Assembly (NCBI GenBank): GCA_902783035.1
Contig: CACZPK010000059.1
Coordinates: 1 to 64,000, forward strand
Reading direction: 5' to 3'
Source of the DNA: Oscillospiraceae bacterium
GTDB taxonomy: Bacteria > Bacillota > Clostridia > Oscillospirales > Oscillospiraceae
DNA: 64,000 nt
The position numbers and the translations under genes were made by a program. The notes below the pieces were generated by a model. That model saw only the letters and a list, made by a program, of their open reading frames with translations, did not search any database and had not been told where the DNA came from. Shown here piece after piece: positions 50,131-59,430 of the stretch; within the stretch, counting starts at the first letter, position 1, and every line of letters begins with the position of its first letter.

Positions 50131-51450
50131 TTACTCCTTTACAAAACTGTCATAGAGAACGCGGATCGCCTGCTCAAAGTCTTTCTCTTCGACGCCGACG
50201 ATGATGTTCAACTCATCCGGACCCTGTGTGATCATGCGCACGTTGACGCCGTGCTCGCCCAGCGTGGCGAACAGCTTGCCCGATGTGCCGAGTCGGTACG
50301 CCATCTTTCGACCGACCGCGGCGACGATGGCAATATGTTCCGCCACGGTAATACTATTCGGCTTGACGTTCTTTTGCAACTCGCCGAGCACCTCATAGAG
50401 CTGGCGGCTGACCTCCGCCGCGCTGACCATGAGCGAGACGGTGTCGATACCGGAGAGGATGAACTCAACGTTGATCTTGTGCTTTTCCAGCACCTCCATG
50501 ATCTGCAGAAGAATGCCGTGCTCAGAGGACAGCCCCGTCTTGAACACCGTGATGATCGAAAAGCCTTTCTTGCCTGCGATACCCGTGATGAAACTGTCGC
50601 CATTGTTCTGATCGTCTTCGATCTTTTCCATAATGAGCGTGCCGGGGTGGGCGGGATCGTTGGTGTTGCGGATGTTCAGCGGGATATGCTTTTCACGCAC
50701 GGGATAGACCGCGCCCTCATGCAGCACCTGCGCACCGACGTAGCTCAGCTCACGCAGCTCATTGTAGGTGACATAGCGGATCGGCGCGGGGTCTTTGACG
50801 ATGCGCGGGTCAGCCATCAGAATGCCCGAAACGTCGGTCCAGTTCTCGTATACGTCCGCGTCCAGCGCCGCCGCTGCCAACGCACCGGTGATGTCGCTTC
50901 CGCCGCGGGTAAAGGTCTTGATGTGCCCGTCTGGCATGACACCATAGAAACCGGGAATGACCACGCCGTGTCCGTCTGCCGCCTGCTGCAGTGCGGCGTA
51001 GCTTGCATCCTGATCCACGCTGCCGTCAAAGCGGAACTTGACCCACAGCGCTGCGTCCACAAAATCAAAACCCAGATATGCCGCCATCAGTTTCGCGGAG
51101 AAGTATTCGCCGCGGGATGCCAGCTCGTCGGCGGAGATGCCGTTTTGCATCTTTTCCCACAGTGCGTCGAACTCGGGATTGAGGTCTATGTCCAGCTTGC
51201 AGCCGCGCGCAATGTCGTTGTAGCGCCCACGGATCATGCCGAAGATGTCCTCGCAGCCCACGCCATACTGAATGTGCGCCGCACACAGGTAGAGGAGATC
51301 CGTGAGCTTATGGTCATCCTTAAAACGCTTGCCCGGTGCGGAGACAACCACGACGCGGCGGGCGGGGTCTGACTGAACGATGGAACGAACCTTGGCGAAC
51401 TGCGTGGCGTCTGCACACGACGAACCGCCGAATTTAACGACTTTTACCAT
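50131..51450 (-). CDS. lysC: Aspartate kinase
   Basis: Phosphorylates aspartate, the first step to lysine/threonine/methionine; 439 aa. KFGGSSCADA at the N-terminus, FTRGGSDITGALAAAAL near residue 200, and two C-terminal ACT domains (about 290-439) for feedback control. Its ATG lies 7 nt inside the end of hom with GGAGGAG upstream, so translation is coupled. Which amino acid inhibits it cannot be read safely. Confidence 0.96.
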   Translation of the reverse strand: MVKVVKFGGSSCADATQFAKVRSIVQSDPARRVVVVSAPGKRFKDDHKLTDLLYLCAAHIQYGVGCEDIFGMIRGRYNDIARGCKLDIDLNPEFDALWEKMQNGISADELASRGEYFSAKLMAAYLGFDFVDAALWVKFRFDGSVDQDASYAALQQAADGHGVVIPGFYGVMPDGHIKTFTRGGSDITGALAAAALDADVYENWTDVSGILMADPRIVKDPAPIRYVTYNELRELSYVGAQVLHEGAVYPVREKHIPLNIRNTNDPAHPGTLIMEKIEDDQNNGDSFITGIAGKKGFSIITVFKTGLSSEHGILLQIMEVLEKHKINVEFILSGIDTVSLMVSAAEVSRQLYEVLGELQKNVKPNSITVAEHIAIVAAVGRKMAYRLGTSGKLFATLGEHGVNVRMITQGPDELNIIVGVEEKDFEQAIRVLYDSFVKE

Positions 51451-52559
51451 TTTGCTCCTCCTGCGAGCCGAGCCAGCAGAGGAACGTTGCTGTCGCTCGC
51501 CTTGTAGCTTTCATAGGATGCGAACTGCTCCGCAGTGGGTTTGCGGCCGGAGAGGATCGCTGCGTCCGTGCGCATAAGCCACTCTGCCTCCGCTGCGCTG
51601 TTGTCCAATTCACAGGGAGCGTGCTTGTCCGTGTAATATGCGCTGCAGCCGCCGCGCGCGATCGCAAGGCAATCTGCCAGCACATTGGAAGCGGTGGGGA
51701 AGCCGCCCGCTCCTTCGCCGGTGAAGCTCTGCTTTCCGATGCGCTCAGAATAGAGTGAGATCAGGTTTTCCGCGCCGGTCATGTGCGCCTCCGGTGCGCT
51801 GTCGGGATAGAGCGTGGGGCAGACATAGGCGGAGATCTTGCCGTTGACGCGCTCCGCGCGGCCAACCAGCTTGAACGTCAGCCCGCGCGCCTTGGCAAGG
51901 CGTACTTCGCGCTTGCCGATTTGTGTGATGCCGATGCAGGGTACGTCCTCCTCACGCAGTGACACACCAAAGGCAAGGTTCGCGGAGAGCACCAGCTTGC
52001 GCCGCGTATCCAGACCTTCCACATCCGCGGTGGGGTCCTTTTCGGCAAGACCCAGCTCCTGTGCCTTTTCCAGCGCCTCAGCATAACCAAGCCCATCCTC
52101 TGTCATGGCGTTGAGGATATAGTTTGTCGTGCCGTTGAGGATACCCTCGACCGCACTTACCTCGTCCATTTCCGCCGTGCGCGCAAGCGAGGTGAGCCAG
52201 GGGATGCCGCCGCCTGCCGCTGCCGTGCAGCGCAGGCAGGCATCGTGTTCGTGCGCCAGTTCCAGCAGCTCGTCATAGTGTGCGCACATGAGCTGCTTGT
52301 TGGCGGTGACGACGTTCTTGCCCGCACGCAATGCTGCCGCCACATAAGAAAACGCCGGCTCCAATCCGCCGATCGCTTCCACGACCGTGTCGATCTCCGG
52401 ATCGCGCACGATTTCGTCAAAGTCGGACGTTACCGTGCAGGAAAGCTCCGGACGCGGCCTGCGGGAGAGCACCGCGGCGACCGTTACGGCGTCCTGCTCG
52501 CGTGCCAGTTCGTAGAAATGCGAGCCGACCGTGCCGAAACCCAGCAATGCGATCTTCAT
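51444..52559 (-). CDS. hom: Homoserine dehydrogenase
   Basis: Makes homoserine from aspartate semialdehyde; 371 aa. NAD(P) site ALLGFGTVGSHFYELA, VVTANKQLM with the catalytic lysine, and the signature GILNGTTNYILNAM plus DPTADVEGLDTRRKL. It lacks a C-terminal ACT domain, so threonine control, if any, must act elsewhere. ATG 52559 (GAGG upstream) is preferred to the one at 52565. First gene of hom-lysC-asd, divergent from thrC. Confidence 0.96.
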   Translation of the reverse strand: MKIALLGFGTVGSHFYELAREQDAVTVAAVLSRRPRPELSCTVTSDFDEIVRDPEIDTVVEAIGGLEPAFSYVAAALRAGKNVVTANKQLMCAHYDELLELAHEHDACLRCTAAAGGGIPWLTSLARTAEMDEVSAVEGILNGTTNYILNAMTEDGLGYAEALEKAQELGLAEKDPTADVEGLDTRRKLVLSANLAFGVSLREEDVPCIGITQIGKREVRLAKARGLTFKLVGRAERVNGKISAYVCPTLYPDSAPEAHMTGAENLISLYSERIGKQSFTGEGAGGFPTASNVLADCLAIARGGCSAYYTDKHAPCELDNSAAEAEWLMRTDAAILSGRKPTAEQFASYESYKASDSNVPLLARLAGGAKW

Positions 52560-52705
52560 AAGCAAATACCTCTTTCGTATAATTTATATTTATAATAGTA
52601 TGCGTGCGCGGTGCCGTCTGGCGGCTTCTCCGGCTGAGCGCCGTCTGCCGCGCTGTTATGGAAGTCCGCGCCTGTCTGCGACATATGTCCGCGAGAGAAA
52701 AACAC

Positions 52706-52734
52706 TTGACTTTTCTATGAAAACAATATAACAT
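52706..52734 (+). promoter_or_regulatory. Promoter of thrC
   Basis: TTGACT (52706-52711) with TATAAC (15-bp spacer) or TAACAT (17-bp spacer) ending at 52734. Confidence 0.55.
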
Positions 52735-52824
52735 AGGGAACATCAAAAAACAATCCCTCACAGCTCATACGAAAAGTACAAAATTCGACGAAAAATACTG
52801 GAATTACTTGGAGGAACTAAACAA

Positions 52825-54315
52825 ATGAACTATCAAAGCACCCGAGATCCCGCTCTGCGCGCGACGGCAGCAGAGGCGGTGCTGGACGGGCTGGCGCCCG
52901 ACGGCGGCCTCTATTGTATGCCCTCGTTCGCGGAGCTTTTGTTCGATTGGAAACGCGTTCTCGATATGGACACGCAGGGAATGGCGACGGAGATCCTCAC
53001 GGCGTTGCTGCCTTCCTTTACCAAAGAGGAGATGCGTGTGCTGGTGAAAAACGCCTACACAGGCAAGTTTGAGACCGACGGACTCACGCCAACGGTACAG
53101 GTGGGGGATGATACGGTACTGGAGCTGTTCCGCGGGCCGACGAGCGCATTCAAGGATGTGGCGCTCTCCATGCTGCCGCAGCTGATGACCGCGGCGCGGG
53201 AAAAGTGCGGCGTGACGGACGAGATACTGATCCTTACCGCCACCAGCGGAGACACGGGCAAGGCGGCAATGGAGGGCTTTTGCGACGTGCCGGGGACGAA
53301 AATCATCGTCTTTTACCCCGATGGCGGCGTCTCCGCCGTGCAGAAGGCACAGATGGCAACGCAGGCGGGAAAAAATGTTTGCGTGTGTGCGGTGCGCGGC
53401 AATTTCGACGATGCGCAGACCGGCGTTAAGAATATTTTTGCCGCTGTGACGGAGCAAAAGCTGCTGGCAGGGAAAGGCGTGCGGCTGTCGAGCGCGAATT
53501 CCATCAACATCGGGCGCCTTGCGCCGCAGGTGGTATATTACTTCCGTGCCTATGCCGACCTTGTGCATGAGGGGAAGATCCGCGTGGGCGACAAGGTGGA
53601 CTACGTTGTGCCGACGGGCAATTTCGGCGATATTCTTGCAGGCTACTTTGCAAAAGAGATGGGACTGCCGGTCGGCAAGCTGGTGTGCGCGTCCAATGCC
53701 AACAATGTGCTCACCGACTTCCTGCAGACCGGACGCTATGATAAGAACCGTCCGTTTTACAAAACCGTTTCCCCGTCGATGGACATTCTCGTGTCCAGTA
53801 ATCTGGAGCGCCTGCTGTTCCTGCTCTCCGGCGATGCGTCACTGGTAAAGAAACTGATGGGCGAGTTGAAGGAGAACGGCGTCTATCAGGTGCCTGTCGA
53901 TCTGCAGCGTGCGCTGCATGAGTTGTTCTGGCAGGGCTGGTGCGATGACGAGGGCACAAAAAAGGCGATCGGCATGGTCTGGAGAGAGTACGGTTACCTC
54001 TGCGACACGCACACAGCCGTCGCTTGGGACGTGGCGCAGCAGTACAAGGCGGCACATCCCGATCATGCCCCTGTTGTCATTCTCTCCACCGCCTCACCGT
54101 ACAAGTTCCCGGCGGCGGTGCTGGAGGGCCTGGGCCATGGCGCAAAGGGCGACGAGTTCGACATCATGGAGCAGCTGCGCAATGAGACGGGCATTCCTGT
54201 GCCGAAGAATCTCGCGGGGCTTCGGGAGCGTACCGTGCGTCATAAGGACGTCATCGACCGCGGCCAGATGCTCGACTATGTGCTGAACAAGGCAACGACA
54301 AAGGAATGGTGGTAA
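52825..54315 (+). CDS. thrC: Threonine synthase
   Basis: PLP enzyme making threonine from O-phosphohomoserine; 496 aa, the long (yeast/E. coli-like) form. N-terminal YQSTRDP, PLP lysine in GPTSAFKDVALSML, phosphate loop TATSGDTGKAAMEG. TTGGAGGAA precedes the ATG. thrH follows 4 nt later. Confidence 0.97.
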   Translation: MNYQSTRDPALRATAAEAVLDGLAPDGGLYCMPSFAELLFDWKRVLDMDTQGMATEILTALLPSFTKEEMRVLVKNAYTGKFETDGLTPTVQVGDDTVLELFRGPTSAFKDVALSMLPQLMTAAREKCGVTDEILILTATSGDTGKAAMEGFCDVPGTKIIVFYPDGGVSAVQKAQMATQAGKNVCVCAVRGNFDDAQTGVKNIFAAVTEQKLLAGKGVRLSSANSINIGRLAPQVVYYFRAYADLVHEGKIRVGDKVDYVVPTGNFGDILAGYFAKEMGLPVGKLVCASNANNVLTDFLQTGRYDKNRPFYKTVSPSMDILVSSNLERLLFLLSGDASLVKKLMGELKENGVYQVPVDLQRALHELFWQGWCDDEGTKKAIGMVWREYGYLCDTHTAVAWDVAQQYKAAHPDHAPVVILSTASPYKFPAAVLEGLGHGAKGDEFDIMEQLRNETGIPVPKNLAGLRERTVRHKDVIDRGQMLDYVLNKATTKEWW

Positions 54316-54319
54316 GGGC

Positions 54320-54919
54320 ATGAATATAGTTTGTCTCGATATGGAGGGCGTCATTACGCCCGAGATCTGGATTCAGTTTTCCGAGGTCAGCGGCATCCCC
54401 GAGCTGCGCCGCACGACCCGCGACGAGCCGGATTACAACAAGCTTATGCAATTTCGCATGGATATCCTGCGCGAGCATGGGCTGGGCCTGAAGGAAATTC
54501 AGGACGTCATTGCGAAGATCGACCCGCTGCCGGGTGCGAAGGAGTTTCTCGATGCGCTGCGCGCCGAAACGCAGGTCATCATTCTTTCCGACACGTTTGA
54601 ACAGTTTGCCAAGCCGTTGCTGCAAAAGCTGGGCTGGCCGACGATCTTCTGCAATTCGCTGGAAGTGGACGAAAAGGGAATGCTCACGGGTGTGCATATG
54701 CGCTGTGAGAAGTCAAAACTCACCACCGTGCGCGGCTTACAGAGTATTGGCTTTGAGACGATCGCAGCCGGCGACAGTTTTAACGATCTGGAAATGATCC
54801 TCGCGAGCAAGGCCGGCTTCCTGTTCCGCACAACGGAACAAATCAAGAAAGATTATCCGCAGCTTTCTGCCTTTGAGACGTATGATGACCTGCTTACGGC
54901 CATTCGGAAAGCACTGTAA
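54320..54919 (+). CDS. thrH: Phosphoserine phosphatase / homoserine phosphotransferase ThrH
   Basis: HAD-family enzyme of 199 aa. In Pseudomonas ThrH can move phosphate from phosphoserine to homoserine, replacing homoserine kinase. HAD motif 1 appears as CLDMEGVITPEIW near residue 5, motif 2 ILSDTFEQF near 91, and motif 4 GDSFNDLEM near 151. It is 4 nt from thrC, and no thrB is in the cluster, so here it probably supplies O-phosphohomoserine. Confidence 0.9.
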   Translation: MNIVCLDMEGVITPEIWIQFSEVSGIPELRRTTRDEPDYNKLMQFRMDILREHGLGLKEIQDVIAKIDPLPGAKEFLDALRAETQVIILSDTFEQFAKPLLQKLGWPTIFCNSLEVDEKGMLTGVHMRCEKSKLTTVRGLQSIGFETIAAGDSFNDLEMILASKAGFLFRTTEQIKKDYPQLSAFETYDDLLTAIRKAL

Positions 54920-54935
54920 AGGGAAATTAACTTAC

Positions 54936-54965
54936 AAAAAGCTCCCGCCACGGCGGGAGCTTTTT
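54936..54965. terminator. Bidirectional terminator between thrH and the LysR gene
   Basis: AAAAAGCTCCCGCC / GGCGGGAGCTTTTT around a short loop. Confidence 0.93.
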
Positions 54966-54966
54966 G

Positions 54967-55860
54967 TTATCCGAGTTCGGCGTAATTGTCCAGCTGCGAC
55001 TGGCAGGAGAGTACATAGTCCACAAACAGCTGCGTGATGGAAGAAGGAACACTGTCCCGCCGCACGGCGATGCCAACGTCGCGAAACTGCGTGATGTCCA
55101 GCGGCAAGCGTACGACGCGGTGATGACGCGGGTGGAGGATCAGGTCGTGCACAATGCTCACACCGAGGCCGCACTCCACCATCGTCATCAGCGCAAAATC
55201 GCTGTTCGTTTCGTAGGCAATGTGCGGTTTTTGCGGCAAACCGTCCAGAAAACCGTCCAACTCGCAATCCGGCTGCTCGTTGAGCTTGACGAAGTCGTCC
55301 ACCGCGAGCCGGCTGACCGGATAGCGCGGCTCTTGCGCCATGGGGTGCCCCTCGGGCAGGATGGCAACAAAGGAGTCGCGCAGCAGGAACTTTGCCTCAA
55401 GATCCGAGGATACGGGCAAAGAGAGAAAACCACAGTCGATGGAGCCGCGGCGCAGCCATGCACTCACGTCTCCATACTCGCCGCTGAAAAGCTGAAGGCG
55501 GATATTGGGATACTTTTCATGGAAACCTCTTAATACGTTGGGCAGCACGCTGGTGGACATACTGGTGAAGCAGCCCACGCGCAAAAGGCCGGAGCGCAGG
55601 CCGTGCAGCTCCGAAACAGCAAAGTGCAGGTCGTTGTACTCTTTGACGACCGCACGGATCGAGGGCAGCAGCGTTTCGCCCTCGCTGGTCAGTTCGATAC
55701 CGGAGCGTCCGCGCGTAAGCAGACGCACGCCCCACTCACTCTCCAGGTCAGCGATCATCTTGCTCACCGCCGACTGTGTGTACCCCAGCTCGCTGGCTGT
55801 GCGGGTGATGCTCCCGGTCTCAACCGTATGCAGATATGCGATGTACTTGCGGATGCTCAT
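54967..55860 (-). CDS. LysR-family transcriptional regulator
   Basis: 297-aa regulator. N-terminal winged helix-turn-helix (IAYLHTVETGSITRTASELG, TQSAVSKMIADLE), linker helix, then a substrate-binding-like effector domain. ATG 55860 has AGGAGGAA upstream. It is divergent from argC with a 211-bp AT-rich region between, so arginine synthesis genes are its likely target; effector unknown. Confidence 0.93.
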   Translation of the reverse strand: MSIRKYIAYLHTVETGSITRTASELGYTQSAVSKMIADLESEWGVRLLTRGRSGIELTSEGETLLPSIRAVVKEYNDLHFAVSELHGLRSGLLRVGCFTSMSTSVLPNVLRGFHEKYPNIRLQLFSGEYGDVSAWLRRGSIDCGFLSLPVSSDLEAKFLLRDSFVAILPEGHPMAQEPRYPVSRLAVDDFVKLNEQPDCELDGFLDGLPQKPHIAYETNSDFALMTMVECGLGVSIVHDLILHPRHHRVVRLPLDITQFRDVGIAVRRDSVPSSITQLFVDYVLSCQSQLDNYAELG

Positions 55861-55963
55861 GGCGTTCCTCCTGAATGGGACTGAGTTTATATTTCTATAA
55901 ATTTCATAATGACTATAAAAAATTATATTCCTTTTTGGAATGAAATGCAATCAATAGTTTCGC

Positions 55964-55992
55964 TTGCGTTGTGGCTGGGCAATCTATACAAT
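55964..55992 (+). promoter_or_regulatory. Promoter of argCJBD
   Basis: TTGCGT (55964-55969), 17 bp, TACAAT (55987-55992). The AT-rich block at about 55880-55930 between it and the LysR gene is the probable regulator site. Confidence 0.6.
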
Positions 55993-56071
55993 GCTACATG
56001 GAAAATGGCGTATCAGGTTGGCTGAATCATACAAGCTGATGCGCAAAATTTCGTAAAGGAGGCACAAAAAC

Positions 56072-57145
56072 ATGATTCGTTATTCCGCCATCGGCGCCGT
56101 GGGGTATGTCTGCGGCGAAATGCTGCGCATGATGGTAGCGCACCCGGAGGGAAAGCTCGTCAATGTGCTGGACTCCTACGGTGTGGGTGATCCCATCTCG
56201 CTGCATCATCCCGCTCTGCGTGGGTTCTATGATCAAAAGATCATGGACCTCACGGAGGAAAATGTCCGCAAGACCGCGCAGGACAGTGACGTGGTGTTCA
56301 TCCAGGTTCCGTCCGGCGAGGTGCCGAAGTGGGCTGAGATCGTTCTCGGCGCGGGCAAAAAGATCATTGATATCGGCGCGGACATTCGCTTCCGCGACGT
56401 TAAGGTGTGGGAAAAGTGGTACGGTGCCAAGCACCCGAACCCCGAAATGACCCACAATGCCGTATATTGCATCCCTGAGGTCATGCGCGACCTCGCCAAG
56501 GGCAAGAGCTGCATCGCAAACCCCGGCTGCTATCCCACTGCCTCCACGCTGGGCCTGATGCCGATGCTGGAGACCGGCAACATCGTGGAGAACACGATCG
56601 TGATCGACTCCAAGAGCGGCTTTACCGGCGCGGGACGCCGTCCGGCGACGAACAAGCTCCTCACCGAAGCGGAGAATAACTTCTGCGCCTATGCGCTCGG
56701 CGGCGGCCATCGCCACACGCCCGAGATCGAGCAGAATATCGCCTATATTACCGGCAAGGATCTGATGAAGCCCGAAACGTGGCAGTTCATCAACTTCCAG
56801 CCGCACCTTCTGCCGCAGGTGCGCGGCATTGAGGTCACGATTTACGCGACGCTCAAGAAGGACTACACCAACGACGAGCTGTATGAGCTTTACAGCAAGC
56901 GCTATGAGAACGAGCCGTTCGTGCAGGTCTATCCCGCATCCCAGCCCGTTCAGACCAAGTGGGTCTACGGTACGAACTTCTGCGCCATGACCCCGACCTA
57001 TGACGCGCGTACCAAGCGCCTGATCGTGTCGAGCGTGATCGACAACATCGGCAAGGGCGCAGCCGGTCAGGCAATCCAGAACATGAACCTGATCATGGGC
57101 ATTCCGGAGACCACCGGCCTTATGTATCCCGCCATGTATCCTTAA
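56072..57145 (+). CDS. argC: N-acetyl-gamma-glutamyl-phosphate reductase
   Basis: Third step of arginine/ornithine synthesis; 357 aa. Active cysteine in IANPGCYPTASTLG near residue 150 and the histidine in GGGHRHTPEIEQ. The Rossmann start is a little unusual (IGAVGYVCGEMLRMM instead of the common GATGYTG-E-L). AAAGGAGG precedes the ATG. First gene of argC-argJ-argB-argD. Confidence 0.95.
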   Translation: MIRYSAIGAVGYVCGEMLRMMVAHPEGKLVNVLDSYGVGDPISLHHPALRGFYDQKIMDLTEENVRKTAQDSDVVFIQVPSGEVPKWAEIVLGAGKKIIDIGADIRFRDVKVWEKWYGAKHPNPEMTHNAVYCIPEVMRDLAKGKSCIANPGCYPTASTLGLMPMLETGNIVENTIVIDSKSGFTGAGRRPATNKLLTEAENNFCAYALGGGHRHTPEIEQNIAYITGKDLMKPETWQFINFQPHLLPQVRGIEVTIYATLKKDYTNDELYELYSKRYENEPFVQVYPASQPVQTKWVYGTNFCAMTPTYDARTKRLIVSSVIDNIGKGAAGQAIQNMNLIMGIPETTGLMYPAMYP

Positions 57146-57154
57146 TGGATTTTC

Positions 57155-57262
57155 AAAAACGCAAGCGTTTTTCGTGGAATTCTTCACTTCGCGCAAAGTG
57201 TTTTTCTGACACGCATGTTGTCAGAAAAATGATCAAATTCATTTCGCTCTGCGAAGCGAAAT
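57155..57262 (+). repeat. Cluster of hairpins between argC and argJ
   Basis: Three good stems and one weak one follow each other: AAAAACGC/GCGTTTTT (57155-57172), CACTT/AAGTG (57185-57200), TTTTTCTGACA/TGTCAGAAAAA (57201-57229) and ATTTCGCT/AGCGAAAT (57241-57262). The third has A/T-rich flanks and could terminate weakly. They may set the argC:argJBD mRNA ratio. Confidence 0.7.
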
Positions 57263-57284
57263 ACACAGAAAGGGGTCAAACAGC

Positions 57285-58511
57285 ATGGAATACAAACTCA
57301 TCGAAGGCGGCGTGACTGCGCCGCAGGGCTTTACAGCCGGCGCCGTTTACGCGGGCGTCAAGAACCCCAACAAGAAGCAGGAAAAGCCCGACGTCGCCAT
57401 TATCTATTCTGAGCAGCCCGCTTCCTGCGCGGCGTGCTTTACCACCAACAAGTTCTGTGCCGCTCCGGTCATCCTCGACCGTGAGATCCTCAAGAAGGGC
57501 AAGGCGCGTGCCGTCGTCATCAACAGCGGCAATGCCAACGCCGCCACCGGCGAGCAGGGCATCAAGGATGCCAAGGCCGTCGAGACCGAGGCGGAGAAGC
57601 TTCTGGGTCTGGGCGAGAACGAGGTGTTTGTCTGCTCCACGGGCGTTATCGGTCAGCGTCTGCCGGTCGAGCGCGTGCTCGACGGCGTGCGCCGCATCGT
57701 GCCCGATATGAGCAAGGAGAAGGGCACCGACGCTGCGTGGGCGATCATGACCACCGATACCAAGAAGAAGGAGTCTGCCTATGAGCTGCAGCTCTCCGGC
57801 GGCACCGTGCGTATCGGCGCCATGGCGAAGGGCTCCGGCATGATCCACCCGAACATGGCGACCATGCTGGTCTATGTGACCACCGATGCGAAGGCTGATC
57901 CCGCCGACCTTCAGAAGATGCTCTCCGCTGCGGTAGACAAGAGCTTCAATATGTGCACCGTCGATGGCGACACTTCCACCAACGACTCCATCTTCCTGCT
58001 GGCGAACGGCGCTTCCGGCGTTGAGATCAAGACCGAAGAGGACAAGAAGGCGCTGGCCGGCCTTGTCGAGCATATCTGCCTTGACATCACCCGCCGCATT
58101 GCCTCCGACGGCGAGGGCGCGCAGCACCTCATCGAGGTTGAGGCCTATGACCTGCCCACCGAGCACGATGCACGTCTGGTCGCGAAGTCCATCGCCGGTT
58201 CGATGCTGTTCAAGGCGGCAGTGTTCGGCCGCGATGCAAACTGGGGCCGTATCATGGCGGCTGCCGGCTACTCCGGCGCAGACGTCGACCCGACCCACGC
58301 AGACTGCATCATCAAGAGCGCTGCGGGCGAGGTGCAGGTGATGAAGGATGGCTTTGGCACCGACTTTGACGAGGAGTTTGCCACGAAGATCCTCACCGAG
58401 CATGATATCACGGTCATCGTCCGCTTCTATCAGGGCAAGGGTCAGGCGAAGGCCTGGGGCTGCGACCTGACTTACGATTACGTTAAGATCAACGGCGATT
58501 ATCGCACTTGA
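57285..58511 (+). CDS. argJ: Glutamate N-acetyltransferase / amino-acid acetyltransferase
   Basis: Recycles the acetyl group from N-acetylornithine to glutamate; 408 aa. The self-cleavage site is NMATMLVYVTTDA with the nucleophilic threonine near residue 191, and KGSGMIHPN and DGDTSTNDS are conserved. AGAAAGGGG precedes the ATG. No argA is near, so the first acetylation may also be done by this enzyme. Confidence 0.96.
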   Translation: MEYKLIEGGVTAPQGFTAGAVYAGVKNPNKKQEKPDVAIIYSEQPASCAACFTTNKFCAAPVILDREILKKGKARAVVINSGNANAATGEQGIKDAKAVETEAEKLLGLGENEVFVCSTGVIGQRLPVERVLDGVRRIVPDMSKEKGTDAAWAIMTTDTKKKESAYELQLSGGTVRIGAMAKGSGMIHPNMATMLVYVTTDAKADPADLQKMLSAAVDKSFNMCTVDGDTSTNDSIFLLANGASGVEIKTEEDKKALAGLVEHICLDITRRIASDGEGAQHLIEVEAYDLPTEHDARLVAKSIAGSMLFKAAVFGRDANWGRIMAAAGYSGADVDPTHADCIIKSAAGEVQVMKDGFGTDFDEEFATKILTEHDITVIVRFYQGKGQAKAWGCDLTYDYVKINGDYRT

Positions 58512-58523
58512 TGGGGGAACGAT

Positions 58524-59396
58524 ATGAGTGACATTGCCAACAAGGTCGAAACCCTGATGGAGGCTATGCCTTACCTGCAAAAGTATGCGGGTAAGACGGT
58601 CGTCATCAAGTACGGCGGCAACGCCATGATCAACGCCGAACTCAAGGACGCGGTTATGCATGATATCGTCATGCTCAAGCTCCTTGGTATGCGTCCGGTG
58701 CTTTCTCACGGCGGCGGCCCCGGCATCAACAAGATGCTGGAAACGCTGAATATTCCCGTCCAGTTCATTAACGGACTGCGCTACACCTCCGAGGACACGA
58801 TGCGTGTCGTGGAGGCGGTGCTGGTCGGACAGGTGAATACCGAGCTGGTGGGATTTATCAATAAGCTTGGCGGCAAGGCGGTCGGCCTCTCCGGTGTGAG
58901 CGGCGATATCTACCATTGCCACAAACGCAGCGAGGAGCTGGGCTTCGTCGGCGATATCGACTATGTGAATGCCGATGCCATCAATGCCGTGCTCGATGCG
59001 GGATTCATCCCTGTCGTTGCACCGGTCGGCACCGACGGGCAGGGGAACACCTATAACATCAACGGTGACACCGCCGCAGGCAAGCTTGCCAGCGCGCTGA
59101 ACGCGGAAAAGCTGATCCTGCTCACCGATATCGAGGGGCTTTGCAACTCCATTGAACTGCGTGATGTCATCGGCTATCTCAACGTCAAGGATGTGCAGGG
59201 GCTCAAGGACAAAGGCGTGATTGCCGGCGGCATGATCCCAAAGGTCGACTGCTGTGTGCAGGCAATCGAAGAGGGCGTTACCAGCGTCCACATCATTGAT
59301 GGCAGGAAACCCCATAGCATCCTCTATGAGGCGTTTACAAACGAAAATCTTGGCACGACCATTGGAACTGCCCAAGAAAGCGTCGGAATCAAGTAA
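58524..59396 (+). CDS. argB: Acetylglutamate kinase
   Basis: Phosphorylates N-acetylglutamate; 290 aa. Amino-acid kinase fold with VIKYGGNAM near residue 27, LSHGGGPGIN near 60, and NINGDTAAGKLASAL near 175. Twelve nt after argJ. Confidence 0.96.
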   Translation: MSDIANKVETLMEAMPYLQKYAGKTVVIKYGGNAMINAELKDAVMHDIVMLKLLGMRPVLSHGGGPGINKMLETLNIPVQFINGLRYTSEDTMRVVEAVLVGQVNTELVGFINKLGGKAVGLSGVSGDIYHCHKRSEELGFVGDIDYVNADAINAVLDAGFIPVVAPVGTDGQGNTYNINGDTAAGKLASALNAEKLILLTDIEGLCNSIELRDVIGYLNVKDVQGLKDKGVIAGGMIPKVDCCVQAIEEGVTSVHIIDGRKPHSILYEAFTNENLGTTIGTAQESVGIK

Positions 59397-59430
59397 AAAT
59401 ACTTTACAAATAATTGGGAGGAATACCACC

